DNA from: Bacteroidota bacterium
GTDB taxonomy: Bacteria; Bacteroidota; Bacteroidia; Flavobacteriales_F; PHOS-HE28
Direction: 5' to 3'
NCBI GenBank assembly: GCA_014584605.1
Contig: JACTMO010000015.1
Span: 1-64,000 of the forward strand
DNA length: 64,000 nucleotides
The position numbers and the translations under genes were made by a program. A model generated the notes under the pieces. It ran no database searches, was not told where the DNA came from, and saw only the letters and a list, made by a program, of their open reading frames with translations. The number at the start of each line of letters is the position of its first letter. Within the stretch, counting starts at the first letter, position 1. Shown here piece after piece: positions 26,929-34,873 of this stretch.

Positions 26929-27949
26929 CCCTCTTCTCGTAAATGCGTTCGATGATCTCGACCACCTTCAGGCCCTCCAGGGCGTTGGTGGTCATCGGTT
27001 TGTTGTTGCGCAGGGTGTCCACCACGTTCTCGATGATGTGGTGGTGGTTGCTCGCACTGCCCTTGTAGGCCCCGTAGTCGTTGGCCGGGTTGGTGGGCGG
27101 CAGTTCGGGCATGCTGTAGTTCTGCACGTGGCAGTGCTCCACCTGGTCCATGTACTGGCCGCCGATCTTCACACTGCCTCTGCTGCCGATGACCGTGAGG
27201 CTGCTCTCCAGGTTCCGATCCCAGACGCTGGTGCTGTAATTCAGGCAGCCCATGCCCCCGCGCAGGAAGCGGAAGGTCACCAGGCCGCTGTCCTCGAAGG
27301 CCGTGAGGCCCTTGTGGTTGAAGTCGGCGAAGCGGCCCTGGATGTCGGTGATGTCGCCGAAGAGCCAGTACAGGATGTCCACGAAGTGGCTGAACTGGGT
27401 GAAGAGCGTTCCGCCGTCCAGGTCCGCAGTGCCCTTCCAGCTTCCGGGCCGGTAGTACCGGTCGTCACGGTTCCAGTAGCAGTTCACCTGTACCAGGAAG
27501 ATGTCGCCCAGGCGCTTCTCCTCCACCATGCGCTTGATCCACTGGCTGGGTGGGCTGTAGCGGTTCTGCATGACGCCGAAGACGTGGCGGTGCACCTGCA
27601 GGGCCTTGTGGACCACGGCCTCGCACTCGGCCTTGCCAAGGCCCATGGGCTTTTCGCATACCACATGCTTGCCATGCTCCAGGGCGAGCAGGCTGTGGGG
27701 CGCGTGGAGGCCGTTGGGGCTGCACACGTTCACCACGTCGATGCCGGGCAGGGCCTTGAGCATGGCGCCGGCATCCTGGAAGAAGGGCACGTCCAGGTGG
27801 TCGATGCCCAGTTCCGCCCGGGGGCGGTTGTCGCACAGGGCCACCATCTCACAGTGCACATTGCGCATGATCATCTCGGCGTGGCGCTTGCCGATATGAC
27901 CGCAGCCGATCACGGCGAACTTGATCCGTTGTGCGGCTGGAGGGACCAT
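26909..27949 (-). CDS. wbpB: Gfo/Idh/MocA oxidoreductase, WbpB-like
   Basis: A 346-residue NAD-dependent 3-dehydrogenase. Rossmann motif VIGCGHIGKRH (about residues 13-23), the EKPMGLGKAE motif around residue 100 that is diagnostic of Gfo/Idh/MocA, and GGTLFTQFSHFVDILYWL in the C-terminal domain. With WbpA, WbpE and WbpD homologues in the same region it should oxidise C3 of UDP-GlcNAcA. The frame is open far upstream, but MVPPAAQRIKFAVIG follows the stop of wbpD by 2 bp and gives the family N-terminus. Confidence 0.85.
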   Translation of the reverse strand: MVPPAAQRIKFAVIGCGHIGKRHAEMIMRNVHCEMVALCDNRPRAELGIDHLDVPFFQDAGAMLKALPGIDVVNVCSPNGLHAPHSLLALEHGKHVVCEKPMGLGKAECEAVVHKALQVHRHVFGVMQNRYSPPSQWIKRMVEEKRLGDIFLVQVNCYWNRDDRYYRPGSWKGTADLDGGTLFTQFSHFVDILYWLFGDITDIQGRFADFNHKGLTAFEDSGLVTFRFLRGGMGCLNYSTSVWDRNLESSLTVIGSRGSVKIGGQYMDQVEHCHVQNYSMPELPPTNPANDYGAYKGSASNHHHIIENVVDTLRNNKPMTTNALEGLKVVEIIERIYEKRDEQQLV

Positions 27950-27951
27950 GA

Positions 27952-28524
27952 TCAGGCGATGCGGGCCACGCGCCCGTTCTTCAAGGAATAACGCTGGCCG
28001 CTTTCGGGGCATGCCGCTTCGCCGGCCGCGTTGAAGGCCAGCTTGTGGCCGTATTCGCTCATCCAGCCGGTCTGACGAGCGGGATTGCCCATCACCAGCG
28101 CATAGGCGGGCACTTCCTTCGTCACCACGGCACCGGCGCCGATGAAGGCGAACTCGCCGATGTCGTGTCCGCACACGATGGTGGCGTTGGCACCGATGCT
28201 GGCCCCCCGCCCCACCCGCGTCCGTTGGTACTGGTCCCGGCGGGCCACAGCGCTGCGCGGGTTGATCACGTTGGTGAACACCATGCTGGGCCCGAGGAAG
28301 ACATCGTCGCCGCATTCCACGCCGGTGTAGATGCTCACGTTGTTCTGCACCTTCACGTTGCGGCCCAGCTTCACGCCGGGGCTCACCACCACGTTCTGGC
28401 CGATGTTGCAGCCCTCCCCGATCTCGCAGCCCGGCATGATGTGGCTGAAGTGCCAGATGCGGGTGCCTTCCCCGATGGTCGCTCCATCGTCAACAACGGC
28501 GGTGGGATGAACGGAAAAGCTCAT
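27952..28524 (-). CDS. wbpD: UDP-GlcNAc3NA N-acetyltransferase, WbpD-like
   Basis: A 190-residue left-handed beta-helix acetyltransferase. Hexapeptide repeats run from residue 6 to 160 ([44 protein letters not shown]), with the loop [16 protein letters not shown] typical of WbpD. It acetylates the 3-amino group of UDP-GlcNAc3NA. The start MSFSVHPTA fits the family; a 29-residue open extension upstream does not. First gene of the leftward wbpD-wbpB-wbpA unit. Confidence 0.87.
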   Translation of the reverse strand: MSFSVHPTAVVDDGATIGEGTRIWHFSHIMPGCEIGEGCNIGQNVVVSPGVKLGRNVKVQNNVSIYTGVECGDDVFLGPSMVFTNVINPRSAVARRDQYQRTRVGRGASIGANATIVCGHDIGEFAFIGAGAVVTKEVPAYALVMGNPARQTGWMSEYGHKLAFNAAGEAACPESGQRYSLKNGRVARIA

Positions 28525-28927
28525 TTGCCTCTTTCGCTCGGGGCCCAAGACTGCCTGGAGCCGCGCCAGCGGGGCTGCGAAGGTACCGCTTCCGAACGAC
28601 CTGCGCTTCACTGAGGCTCAACGGGTTATGCTGATCGCCGGGCCTCATCATGCCGGGCATGCCCCCCCCGCAGCCGGTGGTCCCAGTGCCGGACGACCGA
28701 TGCACGAACAAGCAGCAGCGAACAGAAGCACGGGCCGCATCCTTCCCCGTCGTTACCGGCACAGGGAGCCCCCCTGGCCCTCGGATCTTCCTGAAGCGGC
28801 ATCGAAGATCCAAACGGTTCAGGTGAAGAGGTGAGGATGTAAGGAAGCTGAAAGCTGCGGCATCCTCTCCTCCTCACTTCTTCAGTTCCCTGTCTGCTGT
28901 GGGATCGACCGCTACTTGCTCACCGGC
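28525..28927. other. 403-bp intergenic region without a credible gene
   Basis: It separates wbpD from the substrate-binding protein gene; both run leftward. The longest open frames (up to about 108 codons, minus strand) have arginine/glycine-rich, low-complexity composition and no homology I recognise. The composition is less GC-rich near 28810-28900, where an inverted repeat lies. The left part should hold the wbpD promoter, but I see no clear -7 box. Confidence 0.6.
28819..28886. repeat. Imperfect inverted repeat downstream of substrate-binding protein gene
   Basis: GGTGAAGAGGTGAGGATG is followed, about 20 bp later, by CATCCTCTCCTCCTCACTTC, an imperfect reverse complement. It could act as a terminator for the leftward gene ending at 28928 or be a dispersed repeat; its lower GC content differs from the flanks. 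Confidence 0.45.
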
Positions 28928-29776
28928 TCAGTCAAGGAACACTTGGGACCGGTACGCTTCCGAGGGCACCAACCCAAGGTCCTTCAGCGCCGTCCGCAAC
29001 GCGCCCAGATGGGCCTCCTCCGGCCTTCCCACACGCCAGCGTACACACTGCAACCACTCTTTGGCCAGTGCTTCGCGGAAACCCGCGTTCTGCATGACCA
29101 GGGCGATCGTGTGCGCGCGGTGGTCGAGGTCGCGCACCGCGCGATCCAGCACGTCCAGTGCATCACGCACCACCCCCGGATGCGCAAGGGCGTATGCCTC
29201 CCGCACCACGATCACGAAGCCCGGCCAGTCGGCACGCACCTCGTCCACGAGGCGCATCACGCCGGCCTCCACGTAGCGTGAGGTGACGAAGGTCTCCCAC
29301 AGAAAGATCACCGGGTCTCCCCCGGCCATGCGCCGGGCGGCGCCCTCCATGTTGTGCACCACCTCCAGGTCATGCGGTCCAGGGCGCCAACCGAGCCGTT
29401 CGGCGTAGAGCATGGCCATGATGTGGCTGCCGCTGCCCAGACGGCTGATGGCAAAGGGCACACCCTTCAGGTCGGCCGGGTTCATCAGGGCGGAACGGGC
29501 CGGTACGTGTACGCCCCATGGCAAAGCGCTGTCCACGAAGCTGCTGACGATGCGGTGCGGGCCTCCCAAGAGGATGTCGCGAACCGCACCCTCGGTGACC
29601 AGGATGGCCATGTCCAGTTCGCCGTCGCGCAGCAACTGGCACATGCGGCCGCTGCCCTCCGGCACCGTGTGCCACTGCAGGTCGATGCCCGCTTCGCGGA
29701 AGCGCCCCTTCTCCATGGCGAGGTGCCACGGCAGGTTGTAGGGCTCGGGAACACCGGCGACGCGCAGGGTCTTCAT
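28928..29776 (-). CDS. ABC-type substrate-binding-like protein without signal peptide
   Basis: A 282-residue protein of the NMT1/SsuA-like periplasmic-binding fold: MKTLRVAGVPEPYNLPWHLA, GIDLQWHTVPEG, DMAILVTEGAVRDI, and PFAISRLGSGSHIMAMLYAE. There is no signal peptide or lipobox, and no permease or ATPase gene nearby, so it is probably cytosolic and not part of a transporter. I recall similar signal-less proteins of this length in other Flavobacteriales. Ligand unknown. Start chosen where the fold begins; a CACCTTTG -7-like box ends 7 nt upstream. Confidence 0.8.
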   Translation of the reverse strand: MKTLRVAGVPEPYNLPWHLAMEKGRFREAGIDLQWHTVPEGSGRMCQLLRDGELDMAILVTEGAVRDILLGGPHRIVSSFVDSALPWGVHVPARSALMNPADLKGVPFAISRLGSGSHIMAMLYAERLGWRPGPHDLEVVHNMEGAARRMAGGDPVIFLWETFVTSRYVEAGVMRLVDEVRADWPGFVIVVREAYALAHPGVVRDALDVLDRAVRDLDHRAHTIALVMQNAGFREALAKEWLQCVRWRVGRPEEAHLGALRTALKDLGLVPSEAYRSQVFLD

Positions 29777-29783
29777 GCAGCGC

Positions 29784-29791
29784 CAAAGGTG
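29784..29791 (-). promoter_or_regulatory. -7-like box CACCTTTG, 7 nt from start codon
   Basis: Seven of eight match to TAnnTTTG on the minus strand, 7 nt before the ATG of the substrate-binding-like protein. Confidence 0.4.
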
Positions 29792-29842
29792 CTGCAATGC
29801 AGATCACCTTGGGGCCAGCAGGAACACCGGGCCATGGCTGGA

Positions 29843-30235
29843 TCACCGAACCTCGGCCAGGACGGGCGGCACCGGAACATCCTGCTCCTCCACCGAAGGC
29901 CGGACCTCGACCGCACCCACCGCATCATCCCAGTTGGGGCGAAGGCCGAGCATGGGCAGGGACTTCAGATCATTCACCACCAATGGCCCCACCAACACGA
30001 TGGTCTGCGGCAGCGTTCCCGTCACCGCATACAGGGTCACGCTATACCCCTGGCCCACCTCCAGTGAGCTAACGCGACCGACAAGTTCGAACCGTAACTC
30101 CTCCTGCTCGACCGTTGTGATCGTCACCTGCTGCGTGTGCCCTTGGCGGTGTGCATCTGCCCAAAGCTGAAGCGGCGCGGTCTGTTGGGCGTTCGCCGTT
30201 GCGGCAACCAACCCCATGATCAGTAGCGTTCTCAT
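29843..30235 (-). CDS. Small exported protein of unknown function
   Basis: A 130-residue protein that I do not recognise. The ATG chosen gives a good signal peptide (MRTLLIMGLVAATANAQ); starts 6 and 12 codons upstream are possible. The mature part is about 110 residues, beta-strand rich (HTQQVTITTVEQEELRFELV, YSVTLYAVTG), with an acidic C-terminus (VRPSVEEQDVPVPP). No lipobox, Cys or T9SS tail. It lies alone between the substrate-binding-like gene and the UDP-xylose synthase gene; codon use looks like that of its neighbours, so it is likely real. Confidence 0.6.
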   Translation of the reverse strand: MRTLLIMGLVAATANAQQTAPLQLWADAHRQGHTQQVTITTVEQEELRFELVGRVSSLEVGQGYSVTLYAVTGTLPQTIVLVGPLVVNDLKSLPMLGLRPNWDDAVGAVEVRPSVEEQDVPVPPVLAEVR

Positions 30236-30367
30236 GGCTTGGAGTATTTGCATCACCAAGGTCGGCATCACGGCGTCCGCCGTCCATACCCATTAAGAGT
30301 GGTTCTGAAGCGACAAGTCCCAAGCGAGCTATCACCAGGGACCTGTCCGTTGCCACGTGTGAACGGC

Positions 30368-31366
30368 CTACTTCCGCACGTACCCCTCGAAGCTGAAGTG
30401 CTCCTTCTCGTTGAGCTCTTCCGGGGTGAGGCCCTTGAAATAGTCGTAGGTGATCCTCAGCCCCTCCGCACGGCTCACCTTGGGCTCCCAGCCCAGCAGC
30501 TTGCGGGCCAGGGTGATGTCCGGTTGGCGCTGCATGGGATCGTCCTTGGGCAGCGGTTTGTGGACCACTTTCTGCGTGGTGCCCGTGAGCTTGATGATCT
30601 CCTCGGCGAACTGGGCGATGGTGATCTCGCCGGGGTTGCCCACGTTCACCGGACCGGCGTAGTCGCTCAGCAGCAGCCTGTAGATGCCTTCGATGAGGTC
30701 GTCCACGTAGCAGAAGCTGCGGGTCTGTGAGCCATCGCCGAACACGGTGAGGTCCTCCCCGCGCAGGGCCTGGCCGATGAAGGCGGGCAGCACGCGGCCG
30801 TCGTTGAGGCGCATGCGCGGCCCGTAGGTGTTGAAGATCCGCACGATGCGCGTTTCCAGCCCGTGGTAGGTGTGGTAGGCCATGGTGATGGCCTCCTGGA
30901 AGCGCTTGGCCTCGTCGTACACGCCACGCGGGCCGATGGGGTTCACGTGGCCCCAATACGCCTCCGTCTGCGGGTGCACCTGCGGATCGCCGTAGACCTC
31001 GCTGGTGCTGGCCACCAGGATGCGCGCACCCTTGGCCTTGGCCAGGCCGAGCAGGTTGTGCGTGCCCAGGCTGCCCACCTTCAGCGTCTGGATGGGGATC
31101 TTCAGGTAGTCGATCGGGGAGGCGGGCGAGGCGAAGTGCAGGATGTACTTCAGTTCGCCGGGCACATGCACAAAGCGAGACACGTCGTGGTGGTAGAACT
31201 CGAACTGTTCCAGCTTGAACAGGTGCTCGATGTTCTTCAGCCGACCGGTGATCAGGTTGTCCATGCCCACCACATGGTAACCCTCCCGGATGAAGCGGTC
31301 GCACAGGTGCGAGCCCAGGAAGCCGGCGGCGCCGGTGATCAGGACACGTTCGCGTATCATTCCCAT
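30368..31366 (-). CDS. UDP-glucuronate decarboxylase (UDP-xylose synthase)
   Basis: A 332-residue SDR enzyme. NAD motif [28 protein letters not shown] (a hallmark of UXS), [20 protein letters not shown] with catalytic Tyr/Lys, and [10 protein letters not shown]. It decarboxylates UDP-GlcA to UDP-xylose or the 4-keto pentose. The gene upstream (91 bp) is ugd, which supplies UDP-GlcA. Start chosen at [12 protein letters not shown]; the frame extends 16 codons more into sequence lacking family similarity. Confidence 0.92.
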   Translation of the reverse strand: MGMIRERVLITGAAGFLGSHLCDRFIREGYHVVGMDNLITGRLKNIEHLFKLEQFEFYHHDVSRFVHVPGELKYILHFASPASPIDYLKIPIQTLKVGSLGTHNLLGLAKAKGARILVASTSEVYGDPQVHPQTEAYWGHVNPIGPRGVYDEAKRFQEAITMAYHTYHGLETRIVRIFNTYGPRMRLNDGRVLPAFIGQALRGEDLTVFGDGSQTRSFCYVDDLIEGIYRLLLSDYAGPVNVGNPGEITIAQFAEEIIKLTGTTQKVVHKPLPKDDPMQRQPDITLARKLLGWEPKVSRAEGLRITYDYFKGLTPEELNEKEHFSFEGYVRK

Positions 31367-31456
31367 GTGAGGATCGCCGGGGGGCGTGCTGTTCGAACCC
31401 AACGGGCGGTGCATGGTGCTGGAAACTCCATTCTCTCAGCGCTCGCCGCAGGACGT

Positions 31457-32791
31457 TCAGGCGTTCACCGGCGACTTCGCACCCACGGTCCTGCGGCCCA
31501 CGCTGACGTAAGTGAATCCGTTGTCCCGCATGTGTTCGAGGTCGTACAGGTTCCGGCCGTCGAAGATGAGCTTTTCCTTGAGCAGTTCGCCCACCCGCTT
31601 CAGGTCGGGCGTGCGGAACTCGGCCCATTCGGTGGCGATGAGCAGGGCATCGGCGCCCTTGAGCGCATCGTACTCGTCGGCGGCGAAGGTGATGCGGTCG
31701 CCGAGCAGGCGCTTGACGTTGGGCATGGCCTCGGGATCGAAGGCGGCGACGCGGGCGCCTTCCTTGAGCAGGCCCTCGATGATGTACAGGGCGGGTGCCT
31801 CGCGGATGTCGTCCGTATCCGGCTTGAAGGCCAGCCCCCACAGGGCGAAACTTCTTCCCTTGAGCGAACCGCCATAGTGGGCCTTCACCTTGTCCACCAG
31901 ACTGGTCTTCTGGCGTTCGTTGACGGCCATCACGCTGCGGATGATCTCGAAGGCATAGCCCGCGTCGTCGCCGCTGCGGGCCAGGGCCTGCACATCCTTG
32001 GGGAAGCAGGAGCCGCCGTAACCGATGCCGGGGAAGAGGAAGCGCTTGCCGATGCGCCCGTCGGTGCCGATGCCGATGCGCACCTTGTCCACGTCCGCCC
32101 CCACGCGTTCGCAGAAGTTCGCGATCTCGTTCATGAACGTGATCTTGGTGGCCAGGAAGGCGTTGGCGGCGTACTTGGTGAGCTCGGCGCTGCGCTCGTC
32201 CATGAAGATGATGGGGTTGCCCTGCCGCACGAAGGGTTTGTAGAGCTCCTCCATCACCTTGCGGGCACGCTCGCTGCTGGTGCCCACCACCACACGATCG
32301 GGCTTCAGGAAGTCGTCCACGGCGAAGCCCTCCCGCAGGAACTCGGGATTGCTCACCACGTCGAAGAGCTCCACCCTGGCGTTCCGGGCCAGTGCGGCGT
32401 GCACTTTCTCGGCCGTGCCCACCGGCACCGTGCTCTTGTCCACGATCACCTTGTAGTCGGTGATGATCCTGCCCAGGTCGTCGGCCACGCCGAGCACATA
32501 CTTCAGGTCGGCGCTGCCGTCCTCACCCGGCGGGGTGGGCAGGGCCAGGAAGATCACCTGGGCCTGGGCCACGGCCTCCTTCAGCTCGGTGGTGAAGCGC
32601 AGGCGCCCCTGGCGGATGTTGCGCTCGAAGAGCACGTCCAGGTGCGGTTCATAGATCGGCACCTGGCCGGCCTTCAACAAGGCGACCTTCTCGGCGTTGA
32701 TGTCCACGCACACCACGTGGTTGCCGGTCTCGGCGAAGCAGGTGCCGGTCACCAGCCCCACGTATCCTGTTCCTACGACTGCGATGTTCAT
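31457..32791 (-). CDS. ugd: UDP-glucose 6-dehydrogenase
   Basis: A 444-residue enzyme oxidising UDP-glucose to UDP-glucuronate. NAD motif VVGTGYVGLVTGTCFAE at the N-terminus, DKSTVPVGTAEKV, NPEFLREGFAVDDFL, and the catalytic Cys in GYGGSCFPKDVQAL. Clearly of the Ugd class, unlike the WbpA-type enzyme at 25627. It feeds the UXS gene directly downstream. 45 bp separate it from the wbpE stop, so wbpE-ugd-uxs may be one transcript. Confidence 0.95.
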   Translation of the reverse strand: MNIAVVGTGYVGLVTGTCFAETGNHVVCVDINAEKVALLKAGQVPIYEPHLDVLFERNIRQGRLRFTTELKEAVAQAQVIFLALPTPPGEDGSADLKYVLGVADDLGRIITDYKVIVDKSTVPVGTAEKVHAALARNARVELFDVVSNPEFLREGFAVDDFLKPDRVVVGTSSERARKVMEELYKPFVRQGNPIIFMDERSAELTKYAANAFLATKITFMNEIANFCERVGADVDKVRIGIGTDGRIGKRFLFPGIGYGGSCFPKDVQALARSGDDAGYAFEIIRSVMAVNERQKTSLVDKVKAHYGGSLKGRSFALWGLAFKPDTDDIREAPALYIIEGLLKEGARVAAFDPEAMPNVKRLLGDRITFAADEYDALKGADALLIATEWAEFRTPDLKRVGELLKEKLIFDGRNLYDLEHMRDNGFTYVSVGRRTVGAKSPVNA

Positions 32792-32836
32792 TCGAATGCC
32801 CGTGTCTTTGGTCTGTGGTCGTCCGTTGGTCTTCCG

Positions 32837-33979
32837 CTACGCCCCCCCTTGCGCCGTGAAATAGCCCTTCACGGCACCGGTGATGTGATCCAGTTGTTCC
32901 TGGTCCAGCTCGGTGCTCATGGGCAGGCTCAACACTTCCTGGGCCAGGCGCTCCGTCACCGGCAGCGACCCGTTCGCAAAGCGGGGGCTCTTGTACGCAA
33001 GTTGCTGGTGACAGGGTACAGGATAGTAGATCATGGCCGGTATCTGCCGCTCTTCCAGGTGTTTACGCAGGGCGTCGCGGTGTCCTTCGGCCACCCGGAG
33101 GGTGTATTGGTGGAACACATGGGTGCTGAAGGCGCTGCGTTCGGGAACGGCCAGTTCGGGCAATCCGGAAAAAGCGGCGTCGTATGCCGCCGCCGCATTG
33201 CGCCGGGACCGGGCGTAGTCGTCGAGGTGCTTCAGCTTGATGCGCAGCACGGCGGCCTGGAGCGCGTCCAGGCGGCTGTTCACGCCCACCACCTCGTGGT
33301 AATAGCGCTTGTCGCTGCCGTGGTTGCACACGCGCCGGACCTTGTGCGCCAGCGCATCATCATCGGTGAACAGCGCGCCACCATCGCCATAGCAGCCCAG
33401 GTTCTTGCTGGGGAAGAAGCTGGTGACGCCGATATGGCCGATGGTGCCGCTCTTGCGCACGGTACCGCCAGCCGACCGGTGGTCGCTGCCGATGGCCTGG
33501 CAGTTGTCCTCCACCACGTACAGGCCGTGTTCGCCCGCGATGGCCATGATGGCATCCATGTCCGCGGCCTGCCCGAAAAGGTGCACCGGCACGATGGCCT
33601 TGGTGCGCGGGGTGATCTTGCGGCGCAAGTCCGCGGGGTCGAGGTTGAAGGTGCCTGGCAGCACGTCGGCGAAGACGGGCACGATGCCCAGCAGGGCCAC
33701 CACCTCCACGGTGGCCACGAAGGTGAACGACGGGGTGATCACCTCGTCGCCGGGCTTGAGGCCCAGCGCCATCAGGGCCACCTGCAGGGCGTCGGTGCCG
33801 TTGGCGCAGCCGATCACATGCCGGCAGCCGAGGTAGGCCGCCAGCTCCTGTTCAAAGGCCTTCACCTCCGGCCCGTTGATGAAGGCCGCGCTGTCGATCA
33901 CGCGTTGGAGCACGCTGTCCACCTCGGTCTTGATGCGTGCATACTGGCCGACGAGGTCGACCATCTGGATCGGCTTCAT
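32837..33979 (-). CDS. wbpE: PLP aminotransferase, WbpE-like (DegT/DnrJ/EryC1)
   Basis: A 380-residue sugar aminotransferase. MKPIQMVDLVGQYARIK, CANGTDALQVALMALGL, DEVITPSFTFVATVE, the PLP Lys in TSFFPSKNLGCYGDGG, and VGVNSRLDALQAAVL match WbpE, which aminates C3 of UDP-3-keto-GlcNAcA. With WbpA, WbpB and WbpD homologues at 25.6-28.5 kb it completes the route to UDP-GlcNAc3NAcA. It is separated from them by four leftward genes (the substrate-binding-like protein, the small exported protein, uxs and ugd). A TATCTTCG box lies 30 nt upstream. Confidence 0.88.
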   Translation of the reverse strand: MKPIQMVDLVGQYARIKTEVDSVLQRVIDSAAFINGPEVKAFEQELAAYLGCRHVIGCANGTDALQVALMALGLKPGDEVITPSFTFVATVEVVALLGIVPVFADVLPGTFNLDPADLRRKITPRTKAIVPVHLFGQAADMDAIMAIAGEHGLYVVEDNCQAIGSDHRSAGGTVRKSGTIGHIGVTSFFPSKNLGCYGDGGALFTDDDALAHKVRRVCNHGSDKRYYHEVVGVNSRLDALQAAVLRIKLKHLDDYARSRRNAAAAYDAAFSGLPELAVPERSAFSTHVFHQYTLRVAEGHRDALRKHLEERQIPAMIYYPVPCHQQLAYKSPRFANGSLPVTERLAQEVLSLPMSTELDQEQLDHITGAVKGYFTAQGGA

Positions 33980-34009
33980 GGATGCGGGGATGCGCGAGCG
34001 GCGCGGCGG

Positions 34010-34017
34010 CGAAGATA
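34010..34017 (-). promoter_or_regulatory. -7 promoter element TATCTTCG
   Basis: TAnnTTCG on the minus strand, 30 nt before the wbpE start, in the divergent gap with the beta-barrel gene; likely drives wbpE-ugd-uxs. Confidence 0.5.
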
Positions 34018-34099
34018 GCCATCGGCCCAGCCGCCGCCGGGCGGTGGGCCGTGGACGGTTCCGCGCTGCGGGCAGGTCGGTGATGCACGGGGTGCGGCC

Positions 34100-34107
34100 T
34101 ACCTTCG
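34100..34107 (+). promoter_or_regulatory. -7 promoter element TACCTTCG, 7 nt from start codon
   Basis: TAnnTTCG match that leaves only 7 nt before the beta-barrel gene ATG, so transcription should start at or next to the start codon. Divergent from the wbpE promoter. Confidence 0.55.
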
Positions 34108-34114
34108 CGCGGCC

Positions 34115-34873
34115 ATGGCCTACTGCGGCGCCACCCTGCTCCTGTCGTTGGTCCTGACGGCCACCGGTGCGGCCGCGCAGCAAAGCGTGCGCGATTCGTC
34201 GATCGTGCTGGTGCCCGTGACGGTGAGCTACAGCTACCAGGTGCCCGGCGGCATGCTGGCGACGCGCTTCGGGCACAACAGCAACCTGGGCCTGAGCGCG
34301 GTGGTGAAGCTGCGCAGCAACTACCTGTTCGGCGTCGAGGGCGGGTTCCTGTTCGGCAGCAAGGTGGTGGAGCCCGGCCTGCTGAACGGCGTGATCAACT
34401 CGGCCGGGCAGGTGCTCGACCAGGACGGGCAGCCGGCCACCGTGTTCACCTACCAGCGCGGCTACACGGTGATGGCCGTGGCGGGCAAGATCGTTCCCGT
34501 GGTGGGCCCCAACCCCAACAGCGGGCTGCTGCTCAAACTGATGGGCGGCTACATGCGCCACAAGATCCGCATCGAGACCCAGAACAACACGGTGCCCCAG
34601 CTGGAGGGGGACTACCTGGAGGGCTACGACCGGCTGGCCGCCGGACCGGCCTTCGGTTTCGCGTTGGGCTACCAGCACATCGGCAACCGGCGGTTCATCA
34701 ACTTCCACGTGGCCTTCGAGATGACCGTGGGCCTCACCACGCCTTTGCGTGCCATGAACTTCGACACGGGCACCCGCGAGGACGCACGCCGCACCGACGT
34801 GCTCACCGGCCTGCGGGCGGGATGGACCGTGCCCATCTACCGGAGGAAGGCGGACCGATTCTACTTCCACTGA
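34115..34873 (+). CDS. Outer-membrane beta-barrel-like protein
   Basis: A 252-residue exported protein, not assigned to a named family. Signal peptide MAYCGATLLLSLVLTATGAAAQ; then alternating polar/hydrophobic strands (VPVTVSYSYQVPGG, NYLFGVEGGFLFG, FINFHVAFEMTVGL) with glycine turns, ending on an aromatic-rich strand (ADRFYFH), as in small outer-membrane barrels. It overlaps waaA by a single base (TGATG), so the two are likely co-translated; this links it to LPS or the envelope by position only. Confidence 0.7.
   Translation: MAYCGATLLLSLVLTATGAAAQQSVRDSSIVLVPVTVSYSYQVPGGMLATRFGHNSNLGLSAVVKLRSNYLFGVEGGFLFGSKVVEPGLLNGVINSAGQVLDQDGQPATVFTYQRGYTVMAVAGKIVPVVGPNPNSGLLLKLMGGYMRHKIRIETQNNTVPQLEGDYLEGYDRLAAGPAFGFALGYQHIGNRRFINFHVAFEMTVGLTTPLRAMNFDTGTREDARRTDVLTGLRAGWTVPIYRRKADRFYFH

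Noticed and set aside
28490-28813. Small gene (107 codons, minus strand) in the wbpD upstream gap
   Set aside because: Overlaps the wbpD start region, is Arg/Gly/Pro-rich without hydrophobic core or family pattern, and has no promoter box; treated as non-coding.
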